Assembly: GCA_944548615.1 (NCBI GenBank)
Contig: OX155972.1
Span: 6,901,717 to 6,965,716, forward strand
DNA length: 64,000 bases
Direction: 5' to 3'
From: Micropterix aruncella
Lineage: Eukaryota; Arthropoda; Insecta; Lepidoptera; Micropterigidae
Part shown: in pieces, positions 36,166 to 48,252 of the stretch
How positions within the stretch are numbered: position 1 is the stretch's first letter
Layout of the letters: every line of letters starts with the position of its first letter
Position numbers and translations under genes: made by a program
The notes under the pieces: model-generated
Databases searched by the model: none
Seen by the model: the letters and a program-made list of their open reading frames with translations, nothing else
What the model was told of the DNA's origin: nothing

Positions 36166-37104
36166 ATTATGTTCAAAATATTTATATCCATCTATAAAGG
36201 GGTTACGATGGCTAGAGAATATTACGCATGCCCCAATTACGCAGCGACATCTTTCGCCTATGTTATCTGAGCGCATGCAGCCTCAGCCGCAAGGCAACTA
36301 TGTATCGGCGATACACCCTACACTTTATTACGTGGGCCCAGAGCGGCACGCCATCCTCCGCGGCCCCGCTCGATCGTTTCGGCCGAGTGTTCGGTTCAAC
36401 GCCTAATTACTAACCCGCCCAGAAGTGTCACTGGATCGGAAATAACACTAAACCAGAAAGCCGCACATCCGTTAAATTATTTGGTATCATGCTCTTCACT
36501 AGACGGGATAAACCCCAAACAAACTTACAAACCTTCTCTCTGGCAAATTCTGTAAATTCTTTCCTCTACATAAGAAACCAAAATTTAATTGAGGTCTGGT
36601 TAGGTCATCCTGTCTGTCTATGTTTTTTCTGTTTGTCTATGTTTCTCTCTGTCCTGGTCGCTATCGTAATATCATAGTAAGAGGTTAAAAGATTGTGATT
36701 GAAATCAGTCCACCAGAGGGTGCTCTAGTCATACTTCAATCTCGATATACTGGATTTAGATACTTGTAATGTAGCACACAGGTTTTTTGGTTGGAATATC
36801 TCATATACAAGCGACACAGGTAATACCTATTCTAATTCTGCCATACAATTGTAGAGAGGAATCAAATAAATTTGCGGTGTTGCGCGTTTTAATATGACGT
36901 GATGCATTACGTTTTGTCGCTCGCTCGGAACTAGAATATTTAACGGCGAATTTTACGGCGTCGCGCGCTTGCAATTCGATTTTTAAATTGAATGATATAG
37001 CGTCCTTTGCTAAGTTCTGGGAAAGTATTAGGGTAGCTCAACCGCAATTTTTTTTCTGGGAATGTAAAACACAAAATAATACATTTTTTTACATATAAGT
37101 ACTG
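36166..37104. other. No gene; partial family E at ~36690-36830
   Basis: GATTGAAATCAGTCCACCAG, CTAGTCATACTTCAATCTCG and AATATCTCATATACAAGCGA match family E. The remainder is unrecognised. Confidence 0.5.
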
Positions 37105-37640
37105 CAGCCATGTCGTGGTGAAACTTAGAAAAGGCAATCATAGTTTAATGCGTATACAAAATTTTGAGTCTGTGCTGTTGACCGTTGAGGAGTTCCCTCG
37201 TTAGAAGCCAACTCTGGGTGCCGCAGTCCTGTCTTGGTGAGACTTAGAACGGGCTGTCGTAATTGAATGCATATACAAAATTTCGTGTCTGTGCTATTGA
37301 CTGTTGATGAGTCTCCTCGTCGGGAGCCTACCCTGGGTGTAGAATAAGGTCATGCTAATCATTAAAAAAAAAAACGTCGTCACCGGAACTGAACTAACAT
37401 ATACATTTTCAACTTCTTATGATAATATTTGAGGAGTTGCCTAAATTTCTCATTGATCCCATGTCATCAGAACCATATTTTGGAACAGAACAGACCAATC
37501 TGCCAGTATGTGTATACTTTCAAATAAAAGAAGAATTTGTCAAATCGGTTCATAAATGACGGATTTCTGAGGTAACAAACATTAAAAAAAATGATACAAC
37601 CGAATTGATAACCTCCTACTTTTTTTGAAGTCGGTTAAAA
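37105..37640 (+). repeat. ~120-bp-unit dispersed repeat, copy 2 (two units plus tail)
   Basis: Core CTGTGCTGTTGACC at about 37170 and its variant at 37289 (period 119), then the same tail as copy 1 (AATAAGGTCATGC, ATGATAATATTTGAGGAG, TTTCTGAGGTAAC). It ends in CCTACTTTTTTTGAAGTCGG then TTAAAAA, a motif I associate with the 3' end of a common lepidopteran repeat. Confidence 0.8.
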
Positions 37641-38591
37641 AACATCGACTATATTAGGCTAAGAAGCATCAACATTGGACTGAGGAGAATTGTTTTCATA
37701 TTGTGTGGTCCGGCAAATTAGGTCCTGAAAACCAGGATACGAGATATCCTGAGGATACCCCTAAATTGCAGCGTTTGTAGTTTTATTACATAGTCTTTGT
37801 CTATTTACAGTTTTAATTTCTAATCTGTGTGTTTTTGTTTTTTTGTAACTATATGTTTTTTTGTAACGACAGCTGCAAATAAATATTTATCGTTCATTGT
37901 TTTTTAATATAAGACGACAATCTCTTACAATCAACCATACTATATGTGCGTGCAACTGTGTATACGTGTGAGTCTTGTTATTGCATTTGATCGACAGAAT
38001 TGAAAATACAATTCCTTTAATTTTATCCGAACAGAAAATGGTGACCCAGCCTGAATCGATGCCAGAATCTTACAATGTAAGATTAGGCAAACTAACTACT
38101 ATACTACCATGTGCGTATAACAAAACTGTGTTGCATGCCACTGTGTGTGATACAAAACAGTAACAAAACCAAATGTGGAAATGTCAGCTTCCAAACATCA
38201 TTCCTTAATTTATTCATTTTTCGCGCCCACGATAAACCTATCCGACAATAATATTATTTTACCCCAAGCCTATCAGTACTGTATCTAATAAACCTAGTCG
38301 TAAAATTAGGTTGATTAGTTTGCACGGTCGACGCTACCAATCTAATAACTCCCTTCGCCCTCATTCTCATGTAAACATAATTTGAATACTGTAATGAGGT
38401 ACGTGACTGAAAATTCAATTCCTTCATTTAGATGGTTGTCAATGATAACGGCTACATAGGCTGTTCTTCAATACAACAATGTACGCACATATTCATACGC
38501 TAGGTCACACCGAAATGATAGTGTATCTAATGCTGTACCCGCGGCTACGTCCGGGTCGAAATCTATGTGTTTGTTGACATTTCGTTGAGTT
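37641..38591. other. No gene seen
   Basis: AT-rich. A short frame at 37975-38163 has no recognisable domain and is not called. Confidence 0.45.
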
Positions 38592-38958
38592 TATACAGAG
38601 TGAGTTTTAATTAAACGGCATCCCTGAAAGGATGAATCAGTATGAGCTTGTAAGCAACTAATGATAAAACAAATCGGGAAAATAAAAAAAAAAATGTTTT
38701 TCAAATTATTTATTTTTTATTTTTTTGAAAAGTAGTATGAAAATCGCTTATATCGCATGATGAGCCATCTAGCAGTAGCTAAAAAATCGCTAATATTGTT
38801 TATTAGCGATATTTTACATAAAAAAAAAAAAAAAAAACAAAAAATAGTTTTTAAATATTTTTTTTTGTTTTATCCAAAAAGAAAACCAAAGTTGTTGAGT
38901 TGCTTGTACCGATTCACCCCCTTGAAGGATGCCAGTTAATTAAAACTTATCCTGTATA
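38592..38958. mobile_element. MITE with ~47-bp terminal inverted repeats and TA borders
   Basis: The left end TATACAGAGTGAGTTTTAAT and right end (inverted) TATACAGGATAAGTTTTAAT continue matching through GGCATCC to GGATGAATC / GGGTGAATC, about 47 bases each. Borders look like a TA duplication around TACAG...CTGTA, the pattern of Tc1/mariner-related MITEs. An inner hairpin ATCGCTAAT...ATTAGCGAT sits near 38785-38810. No transposase. Confidence 0.8.
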
Positions 38959-41568
38959 TTTTATTGATAATATTTTTTTTTATTGCACATACAATACAGT
39001 AGAACATGGTGGGCCTATTGTCAATTGGCAATATCTCGACGACCATACCGCCAGGGTTTTGTTACTAAATGTAACTGCAAACAAATTATTATATAACAAC
39101 GGTAAATTTTGTAAAGTAGTGCTCATAATAAATGATTATATGTAGTTATATCTAGGCCAGATTACGGCTTGACTTCTTTCTTGACCTCAATGATGAGACC
39201 ACTAAATAGTGCTCTGATGATTCATCGATCTTTTAGGTCTTCCACTCCTCCGACGGTCTTCGATTCGGCAGGTTTCTTTGAATTTTTTTATCACATTATA
39301 GATTATACAAACTGATTTTCCAGTCAGTTTTTAGATTTTTCGCACTAAATGTCCTTCTTTATTGTGAGTAATATTTTTTGTTGTTCCATTGCACTAATTT
39401 TACCGATTTTAATAAAATATATTAATAGAGTTCACAGGTCAACAGAATTAAAAACACTTTTCTGTGGCAGGGTTATACGACGGTATTTCGAATTATTTAT
39501 TTTTTAAATATTCACAGAGAGAATCAAAAACTATTTCACATTAACCGTCTTGCGATGTGCTCAAGATGCAACTACTCAAAAATAACAGGATTATTGAATA
39601 TAAACCCTTTTTCAGGTAAGACGAGAACGGAATTTTGTGAAAATTTTACCATTGTCCACTCTCCTAATTGTTTCCCAACCCAGGAAGGTTGCAGAAATGT
39701 CTAATAAAGTTTTATGACTCCTCCGATGAATGAAAAAGCCCGTCAAAATAAAAGGAATGGTCGAACCTAGTGGCTTTCAAAAATTAGACACCGCGCTTAT
39801 TTTGTGGGTAACCGTTCTAAGACTTACGCAGTGTATAAGTAAAGCAGTTGATGTGCCAACTTTTATGGTGATCGATTTCGGAGTCTATTAAGCTCGGTCA
39901 GATATACCAATATTCATTTTTATATATATACAGATCAAGCAAATTATTTTCCTTATGATCTATTTTCCTTGTAGATGTATTCTATCTATTTTCCTTACCT
40001 ATATATATATACATATATAATATGAACTGTATTTCCGGCTCATTCAACTAGTCGCGCCAGAAAATCTGTCATCCCCCATGCCGTTATCGAGGCAAATACA
40101 TGACAAAGTGTGTGTGCTGCTAAATAAATAATATTCCTCATATATTTCTACCACGGCAATAAAAATATCGTGCTCATCCATATGGAAAGTGAATAAATGT
40201 TTTGTTAGACCGTAATGTTATTGCCGGAAGCTGCCAGCGGCAATTTATAACTACTTTCGTTTGGGATAATGTAGCGGCTTTAATGTATGAAGAAAACATT
40301 TAATCAAACAGGCTTGGAGTTATTGACGAATATATAATTAATTATCCGTCTTCTGGTACGCATCTTTCTTCAGGTGCCTTTTTCGCGAACTACGGAATTA
40401 CCTCAGTAGATTTGTTTGACGAATATACGCGAAAAATAGTCACTGCTAAGAAATAGAAGGTAAAGGAATCGTTATACCTACCCGGAGTGACAGGTTCACC
40501 CGTTGTAAATGACAACATCCAACTTTCCAATCTTTGTTTTTATTTAATTTGGTCGACGCCTGAACATTAATTAATTTTTTCAAATTCAAACTAATTTATT
40601 CAATTTTAATTTACATTTTTTACTATTTAGAATAATCAAAACCTAACTAAATAGGCGGCCGCCTGTTCTAAGGTAGACAATTTATATTCATAGTTATTAC
40701 TTTAGAATTTCTTTTAACATCATCGTACTTAATAAAAATTACCCTAACAACCTACATAAAATTCCAAAGAAAATGTCATAAAAAATATAAACTATCAATA
40801 ATAAGTAAAAAAATATATGTATATTTAAAAAAACATCAAAAATGGTCAAAATATCCTGACAAATGTAAAATAATATTTAATGAATTGTCAAGAAAATTTC
40901 ACAGTTAATCAAGGCAATAAATGACAATAAATTAAAAATCCTGAGAATAATTAAAAGGAATACAATAATATTAGACCATTTATTTTTGCATTTCTAAGTG
41001 ATTCTAACGATCAACCCCAGCACCATGTTTGCTTTTTTCTTCAAATTTTCAAAGTGTTAAATTAAATTTTTTAACTTAAGTCTTAAAATTTTAGAAGCTA
41101 GATAAATTGCTGAGGTTGTTACAATTTTATATGTAGTTATATTTTACGTGATCCCTATTCCAATGAAATACACTGACTCTAACATGTCCAGACATCCTGT
41201 TTTGAGATCTACTTATAATTTACTGAACACCTAATATTTTATTTTTATTTTATTTTTATTTTTATTTTTAATATGTTAATAAACCGGGAATCAAGATAAT
41301 TTTGTACTTTATGGCAATCAGATACGTTCACAATTTGGTTATATATTTCAATACAATACAGTTAGCAATTTGATCTAGACCAGATCATTTATGAAAACTA
41401 TTCCGGCAAATAGACAAGGACTGATTTCTTCTGAATATTTGTTTCATAAATAAAATCTATGAGGACCCACTATCGGCCGGCGGCCGAGCCCGGTTAGCTT
41501 CGGCTGCGACCGCATCGAATAGCGCGGTTCGTTTCTCGGCTAGTGGAGGGTTTGGGCTAAGCGCCTAC
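38959..41568. other. 2.6-kb stretch without recognised genes
   Basis: AT-rich. A LINE-like 3' end on the minus strand may lie at 40580-40700 (ATTCAAACTAATTTATTCAA). A TTTTA-type pentanucleotide run is at about 41239-41270. Nothing else supported. Confidence 0.4.
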
Positions 41569-41570
41569 AG

Positions 41571-42100
41571 ATGACGTCAATTCTGGCGCTCCTGGACGGT
41601 CTGTGCACAGTGCGGCATAAGCCAATCGATTGCGCACTCTGACTAACAGTCGGGGAGTCTGGAAGCAGTACTGTTTCCTTTAGAGCGGGGGTGGTTGCGG
41701 ACCTGACGACGACTGCTCTTGAAACGACCATCGGCTACCCGATCCTGGGTGAACAGCCGGCAAAGGATGCCGTAGTCGGCGATAGATTCGGTATACACCG
41801 TTTCACCGCTTCGCAAGGGAGAGGACCGCGTAAGCGACCTCAAACTCGTAACCAATCGAGAGACCGGAGTAGTCTGGTCGCAATTGGAAGTCAGGGCGTG
41901 AGTGTAAGCCCGCTGGGTAACACTCCTGGCTATCTCGCGGTTAAGGCGTTGGCCTCTTACGGGTTTGTGGCGGAGCTTGACGGTGGACTGTTCTGTCCAA
42001 GTCTTCTGCGCTCACTCCAGGGAGATAGAACGACTAATCGTTAAAACTTCCTGAGGTGACGGGCTCGCCCGTTCTAGTTGACAACTCTAGATGACGTCAA
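41571..42100 (+). repeat. Family C repeat flanked by ATGACGTCAA
   Basis: Close to the copy at 6282 (GCGCTCCTGGACGGTCTG, CTGGAAGCAGTACTGTTTCC, ACGACCATCGGCTACCCG, CTTCCTGAGGTGACGGGC). AGATGACGTCAATT occurs immediately before (41569) and immediately after (42089), as expected for a target duplication of ~13-14 bp. Confidence 0.8.
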
Positions 42101-42160
42101 TTGTGACGTGACGTGACGTGACGATGACGTCAATTGTGACAATTGTGACGTGTGACGTAC
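42091..42160. repeat. TGACGT-rich simple repeat
   Basis: Tandem GTGACGTGACGTGACG with two full ATGACGTCAA palindromes (42091, 42124) and CAATTGTGAC repeats. TGACGTCA is the CRE octamer, but its context here is a duplicated insertion target rather than a promoter. Confidence 0.8.
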
Positions 42161-42624
42161 CTAGCCGCCCCGGGTGCGTGCTTTCTTGCAGGTTCTCCCG
42201 ATGTAGATGCCCCCGACGGAACCCCTGCCGTGTGCAGTCGGAGCCCGGGACCACTAAGTAGCATGGATTCACCATCTCATCGCTTACCATTCACCCTACT
42301 ACATTATAATTATTTTTTTATTACACTGTTTATAACTTTCGTACTTAAGCTAAAACTTGTATATATACTAATGTTAAATAATAAGTGAATTGTTGATATT
42401 TCTTTGATTATATACGTTCACGGGATGCCGGAGGGGGTAGAAACCAGGAGAATCTTCCTCCATGCATCCGTTCGTTTACCCCTCACGTGATACCCTTCTG
42501 GTACGCGTGAGGTTGTCGATGCACGATATCACGGGCAGATAAAACGACCCATGTCGATAGAACTGCCCGGGTGGTGGGCGGGGTTTCTCCCCCCGCCTGC
42601 CAATGCGTAGCCTAATAATAAAAG
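42158..42624 (+). mobile_element. Insertion ending at another ATGACGTCAA; family unknown
   Basis: A GC-richer segment (CCGCCCCGGGTGCGTGC to CCGCCTGCCAATGCGTAGCC) followed by AATAATAAAAG and ATGACGTCAA at 42625. The left border is ATGACGTCAA at 42124. It resembles a LINE or SINE body with an A-rich tail and target duplication. No frame with a recognised domain. Confidence 0.5.
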
Positions 42625-42634
42625 ATGACGTCAA

Positions 42635-42889
42635 TATTGAAATATAATGTATGGCGGAATTAAAACATTATTAGTTTAGTATGTTATATGAGATATGCCA
42701 AAAAATCACAACGTGATTTCGGCCCAACGAAGTATATATGTAACAAATTTCAAGTCTCTGAGCCCAATACTTGAAAATTCATATGTGGCCATGGATATTC
42801 CTATGTGGCGAGTGGACCGATTTCAACCACAGTCATTCATGTCCAATTCTTGTCGTGTCCAAATGATGCCTGCATACTGTAACGTACCC
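42635..42889. other. No gene seen
   Basis: Short AT-rich piece before family F. Confidence 0.45.
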
Positions 42890-43772
42890 CGAGTAGCGTC
42901 TTAAGTACACCCTTCGGCTACGTAACGACCAAATTTGCTTGCACATCAGAACACCGTTGACTACGTAACGACCAATATGGCTTGCTCCCGGAGCGCACAG
43001 TAATATTATTTTCTAATTCGAACGCATCTTAAAATCCATACCAAATATCTCATTATTACCATAGATACATAGACGGCCGCTAGAATAATTTCGCGCGTCA
43101 TATATTCGGATATTTCTGGTAAAATTCCATTGTCAAACATCATATTATTTTTTTTTCGAGAAATCATAATTTTTTTTTATTGGTTTTTATCGGCTAATAT
43201 ATAATTATTTTTGTATGTAGATAAGCAGAACAAAATATTACCTCTAATAGAGAATCTAATAAACATCACGATAGTATTTACAATTTCTAAATAGGGTTCC
43301 GTATTTTTCCGTAAGGCAAGTACAAGTTAGAAATGCCGAGTTTTTTCACATTTTCGACTTTCTCATATTTATTCATAATTATATAATTATTTTACAAGAT
43401 GAGATTTTAATATTCTATATACGAAATTTCAATACAATCATTGCACAGTTATTCTATTTATGATTGCTATAGTAGTTCTACAGTTATAAGACTTTTTGTC
43501 AAACGCGGCGATATTGCAAGAAATTCCAATAAATTTCCGCGGTCTGCCATGAAATTATGCCGCTACTCGAAGGGTTAAAACCATTTATCACATATTAGAA
43601 TTCGTTAGTCGCAAGTAATTGAGAGTAATTGATATCAGGTACATATTAACATACTGTAAAGTATCCAAAATAAGTTCGTTCGATATTTAAATTTCAAGAC
43701 GAAAAGTTATTGTAATACTACTAATGAGGCGGCCTTACTATTTAAAATAAATTCACTATCTTATCGGCGCCA
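42890..43772 (-). repeat. Family F repeat, copy 2 (inverted)
   Basis: Reverse complement of 32125-33310 without the GT-rich insertion. Blocks CCCTTCGGCTACGTAACGAC, CTCCCGGAGCGCACAGTAAT, AATTTCTAAATAGGGTTCCG and CGCTACTCGAAGGG. It ends TATCTTATCGGCGCC, where family C begins. Confidence 0.85.
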
Positions 43773-44240
43773 ATCGACTGAGCACTCTGACTAACAGTCG
43801 GGGGAGTCTGGAAGCAGTACAGTTTCCTATAGAGCGGGGGTGGTTGCGGACCTTACGGCGACTGCTCTTGAAATGACCATCGGCTACCCGATCCTGGGTG
43901 AACAGCTGGGCAAAGGACGCTGTGGTCCGCGATAGATTCGGTAAACAACGTTTCACCGCTTCGTAAGGGAGAGGACCGCGCAAGCGACCTCGAACTCGTA
44001 ACCAATCGAGAGACTGGAGTAATCTGGTCACATTTGGAAGTAAGGGCGTGAGTGTAGGCCCCCCGGGTAACACTCCTGGCTATCTCGCGATTAAGGCGTT
44101 GGCCTCTTACGGGCTTGTGGCGTAGCTAGACGGTGGACTGTTTTGTCTTCAAGTCTTCTACGCTCTCTCCAGGGAGATAGAACGACTAATCGTTAAAACT
44201 TCCTGAGGTGACGGGCTCGCCCGCTGTAGTCGACAACCCT
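43773..44240 (+). repeat. Family C repeat, joined directly to family F
   Basis: Begins AATCGACTGAGCACTCTGAC, i.e. ~190 bases into the fuller copy, and ends GGCTCGCCCGCTGTAGTCGAC. Very similar to 41580-42090. Confidence 0.8.
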
Positions 44241-45099
44241 AGTTATATATTTTCCAGTCATATGCTGCAATAAAATGTGGCAGTGATGGCCGGGCTATAG
44301 TTACTAATATTGCAGCCACATATTGCCGTAAAAGTATAGCTCGTTTAGGAGCACCATAAGGAAAAGATTGCGACATGCAAGAATATTTAAATGAAACCGG
44401 AAGTCAAAAAGTTGCTGATTACTCGCCTCGTGTATCTGGGCTAGGCACTCGGTTGAAGGGAAGACGAATGCTTCGGCTTGCCTGGCACAGACTCTAGTTC
44501 GCGTATGTTGCGACAAATTAGCAAATTTAGAATTAATTTTTGTGATTGAATTTAGTTCTACTATCTGGCGGGCGGTCGCTTATAATAACAAATTAATAGT
44601 TTAAAAAAAACACTAAAAACACGCTTTTATAAATGCACGTGATACGATATTCCATCATGGAATGCCAGTGTCTATCTTCCGGCTTCATCATCAGACCTTG
44701 CAACCTAGTCAAAGTCAAATGGTCAAAGTTCATTCCAAGACTTTTCTAACAAGTCCAAACACAGCTATGATACTATGTTCCATCTTGAAGTTCTAGTTCA
44801 TATCTTCCGACTCTATCATCAGATCAGTTCGACAGTACCATATTATTGTATTGTCATCAGAACTTCATACAGCTGCCAATTTGTTATGACGCTACGATCC
44901 TTGGAAGATGGTTAAATTAGTTACCTTAGATTCCATTACATAGTTACATACAAGTCTACCTAATAAAAGCGTATTAAAAATGAACGGGCTCGCTCGCGAC
45001 CGCCGCTCTCGGCGCGTCATCTTCAGGCACCGGTCGTTGGAAGAAAAACAAAAAAAAACTAAAAGATCGGTCTGAACAATGTTCATCACCGTCCCTCTT
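44241..45099. repeat. Unnamed repeat with two ~120-bp related units near 44640-44880
   Basis: CGATATTCCATCATGGAATG...CTATCTTCCGGCTTCATCATC recurs in related form as CTATGTTCCATCTTGAAGTT...CATATCTTCCGACTCTATCATC. The rest is unrecognised; no gene. Confidence 0.45.
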
Positions 45100-45623
45100 C
45101 AAGCTAGTGATGATGTGAGGGACCACCCCTCACAAGACTCCAAATTATTCGATGTCAGGTGATGGTGTCAACTTACCAGTTATCTCCGTATTTAAAGGCG
45201 GTTATGATGAAGCAGAAGATATTTATTGATTGAATCGATTGAATATTGCCAGTTATAACGCTTGCCGAACAGGGTATGTAATCGCGGATGTGGTGTCTCG
45301 CGGGCCGAATGACTGAATTTATTAGTGAATGAATGCTTTGGTTGCTTTTTGGCCTGTTTATATAGGCCGTGAAATGATGCAATTTGAAATATTCTGAGTA
45401 AAAGTATTGTTTCATCGTGCCGATTCATAGCTGCACGAGTCAAAATAATAGTTGAATTGTGTCAGTGGATTTCACTGGAAATCGATGCATTTGTTGATCG
45501 TATGTAATGACTTACGGTCCGTTACAATGACATAACATTCTATTTTATCGTATTTTTAAAACTATTTTACATATATATTTATATATAAATATATACCAAG
45601 TGTTTTGTGGGGAGTTCGTCACA
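45100..45623 (-). promoter_or_regulatory. Possible solo LTR with TATA box
   Basis: On the minus strand it would start TGTGACGAACTCCCC, sharing TGTGACGAACT with the start of the large gypsy LTR. A TATA box GGCCTATATAAACAG lies on the minus strand at about 45352-45366. A possible start-site region (CATTCATTCACT) lies ~30 bases downstream, and AATAAATATC is a possible poly(A) signal. The other end and a target duplication were not found, so this is tentative. Confidence 0.35.
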
Positions 45624-46379
45624 ATACCAAATTTCAGCTCAATAAGATTAGGCGTTTGGAAGAATTCATTCAGAAAGATACCCATAGTGTGTTCAAAATA
45701 ATTTCCCTTCTTGTCGTGTGGTTGACCGCGGAAGCAAAATTAAAAGGATACTAAGTCGCCCCCCCCCCCCCACTCCTTCGATAACAGGGATCATTAACCA
45801 TAACTCTCAATATCAAAGATTCTTATTTATTAAGACTACTTGCATAAATAACATATCAATATTTACATATATGCCTCTATCTCCAGACGACGTTTAGCTC
45901 TTGTGCCAAAGTCATAAAACTTATTTAAGTCTTCCATTATAATAATTAGTTTGATACATATAAGTACACCGGGAAGTTAGGAATTGCGAACATTTTACCT
46001 TGTTATGCGTTCCCACGCTTGCTGTGTGTTCCTCGTTGAATATTCCAAGTAAATTAACGTCTGATAATGCCGAGCCATCCTGAATTTAGTCCGTGCTTTC
46101 TATGCAAGACAATCTTCATTCAGGAACGTTGACATATTTTTGTATACCGGGTTTTAAATGACAGCTGCATGAAAGATTGGCATTTAAATCTAAACTTTTT
46201 TAAAATATGAGAGCACCGGCGCACAGCGGAATGGCGAATTATATTATTTTTCTTACTTAAAATCAATCTAAATATCAGTCATCGTTTTTGTCCCAAAAAC
46301 TCTTACAGTTTTGAAGAAATTTTCGAATTTCAGTAGAACTATCGAATTTCAGTAAAATGTCAGGAACTAGCAAAATACT
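45624..46379. other. No gene; C-run at ~45757-45770
   Basis: A CAATACCAAATTTCAGCTCAA start is shared with 48612, a repeat fragment. The rest is unrecognised. Confidence 0.45.
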
Positions 46380-46389
46380 ATCTACTTTT

Positions 46390-46640
46390 CACTTTTGGCA
46401 CGGAAAGTATTGTGGACACACTTCTGTGAGTTTGTGTGTCTGTATGGCTGTGTGTCTGTATGTATTCCTCCAGGATAGCGTCCAAACACTACATCCGATT
46501 GAAATGAAATTCGGGTTGCCGGTCATTTGGCCATAGCAAGAGTTGTAAAGATTGCGTTTGAAATCAGTCCAACAAGGGGGTTATATTTCTTATACAAACG
46601 ACACAATAAAAACTGACATACAATTTAATCAAATAATAAA
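46390..46640 (+). repeat. Family E repeat
   Basis: Matches 30930-31250: GTATTCCTCCAGGATAGCGTCC, CATCCGATTGAAATGAAATT, TAGCAAGAGTTGTAAAGATTG. Followed by a G-run at 46727-46746. Confidence 0.7.
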
Positions 46641-46789
46641 GTCGAGCCGCCCGAGGCTAGCCGAGAAATGACCTACATTTTAAAATAGCCATTTGAAATA
46701 CTAAACAAATACTAAATTTGCTATCTGGGAGGGGAGGGGGGGGGGATAATTAGAAGAGACTGTCTTTGCCTATTTCCCAGGAAAGTCTT

Positions 46790-46995
46790 GGGGTGACACA
46801 ACCGCCGAATCTGCGATCTTCGGATACCAACCGCCTTTAACTGCAGGATTACAACCGTGGCAGAAGCTCACACCGGCCCTGATAGGGTAAACCTCTCTTC
46901 GAGGGGGCTACCAGATAGGAGTTGAGCTGTGAGTTGGGCAGGATAGATGACATAGATTTTTGGGCAATACCACCCAAGCTGCACGGAACCATTAG
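46790..46995 (+). repeat. Family D repeat
   Basis: GGGTAAACCTCTCTTCGAGG, GGCTACCAGATAGGAGTTGAG and CACCCAAGCTGCACGGAACC match 35945-36165. Confidence 0.65.
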
Positions 46996-47800
46996 AAACC
47001 GAGACTAGAGGAGCTAGCTCGACAGGTCGATTCGCCATCAGTACGAGTTAATCATCATCCTAGGTTACAGACGCCGTTACTATTCGTCGCGATCGGCGAT
47101 CATGCTTTACAACGGGTCGCACAGTTGTAGTAAAGTGAAACAATCATCCCTACAGTGGTAACGGAAAAAGGCAACATCAATTACCTCTAAATACTAAAAC
47201 GTTATATCGATTCCGTAGTCTTCGGTTTTGTTCTTTGTATTACATATATAGGTATATTATGATATATCATGAATCCAATGTATCGTGTACTAATGTCTCA
47301 ACAACAGTTGTTGATATGTGTCGGGAGCGGCCATTAATTACTTGAGGTGATTTTAATGATTTTTCACCCCCCCCCCCCTTGTGAGATTTCGGGAGATTTG
47401 GCTCGACCCCGCCCTAATTTCACGTAAATTTTTTAAAATGCTTATTTTTAGTGTAAATAAGTTTATATGTGATTGATTGCGTTGGATTCTTAAAAAATAT
47501 AATTTACTAAATTATTTCCTTTAAGACTGTATTTAAGATTTAAGACTACTTAAAACGTAGTCTAGAATCACAGTGAGAAAATCGAACAATAACATACTTA
47601 AATAGAAACTACTAAAATTCGTAAAATAATATTTATTCTATTTCAGTCCACGGGACTCATGTGTGGTCTCAAGAGTAACTACTGGACCCAACATGTCCAC
47701 GTGATACTCAGTAAAATTGTTTGCCCCTTCAACCTCGCTCTGACAAATGAATTCAACCCCACAAATGAATGGCGATTAGCTCGGGTTTGCCTACGGTAAA
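46996..47800. repeat. No gene; short C-rich motif shared with 48925
   Basis: CCTTGTGAGATTTCGGGAGA-TTTGGCTCGACC at 47378-47410 resembles CTCACGTGAGATTGGGTGAGA-TTCGGCTCGACC at 48940-48975. The remainder is unrecognised. Confidence 0.5.
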
Positions 47801-47805
47801 ATGTA

Positions 47806-47945
47806 TGTAAATTTATATTTACATTTACATTTACATTTACATTTACATAGAGCGGGGTTTACTATAGAGCTATAGCATTACTATAGAGCGGATTACTATA
47901 GAGCGGCGCACATTTACATTTATATTTACATTTATATAAATTTAT
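47806..47945. repeat. ATTTAC hexamer array enclosing TACTATAGAGCGG repeats
   Basis: ATTTAC units at 47811-47848 and again at 47910-47945, with three CTATAGAGC-containing units between (47850-47905). Confidence 0.85.
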
Positions 47946-48252
47946 ATACATTTTGCATACATTTTGCCATAGGCATCCATTATTGGACGCCTCACATTTG
48001 AGGGGCCGATCTAATGCTGAACGTGCAGTACCAAATCTTCCTTTTTCGGGAACCTCTGCTTCGCTGCGTTCCATAACTTTGTCACTTCTTCCTGGCCACA
48101 CTTCTTTGTCTTGTAGACGTATCTTTTCACGTATGCATCATAATAATCATGATAACTCATTTTAAGAGAGCGACAGCGTTGACTGAGCCGTCGAGTAACG
48201 AAACATTTACGGGCGTAAACACAACAGGTAAAGACCTGTCAGCGTGTTACCG

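Noticed and set aside
42091..42160. CRE (TGACGTCA) cluster as a host promoter
   Set aside because: The motifs coincide with insertion borders and simple repeats; no gene lies downstream.
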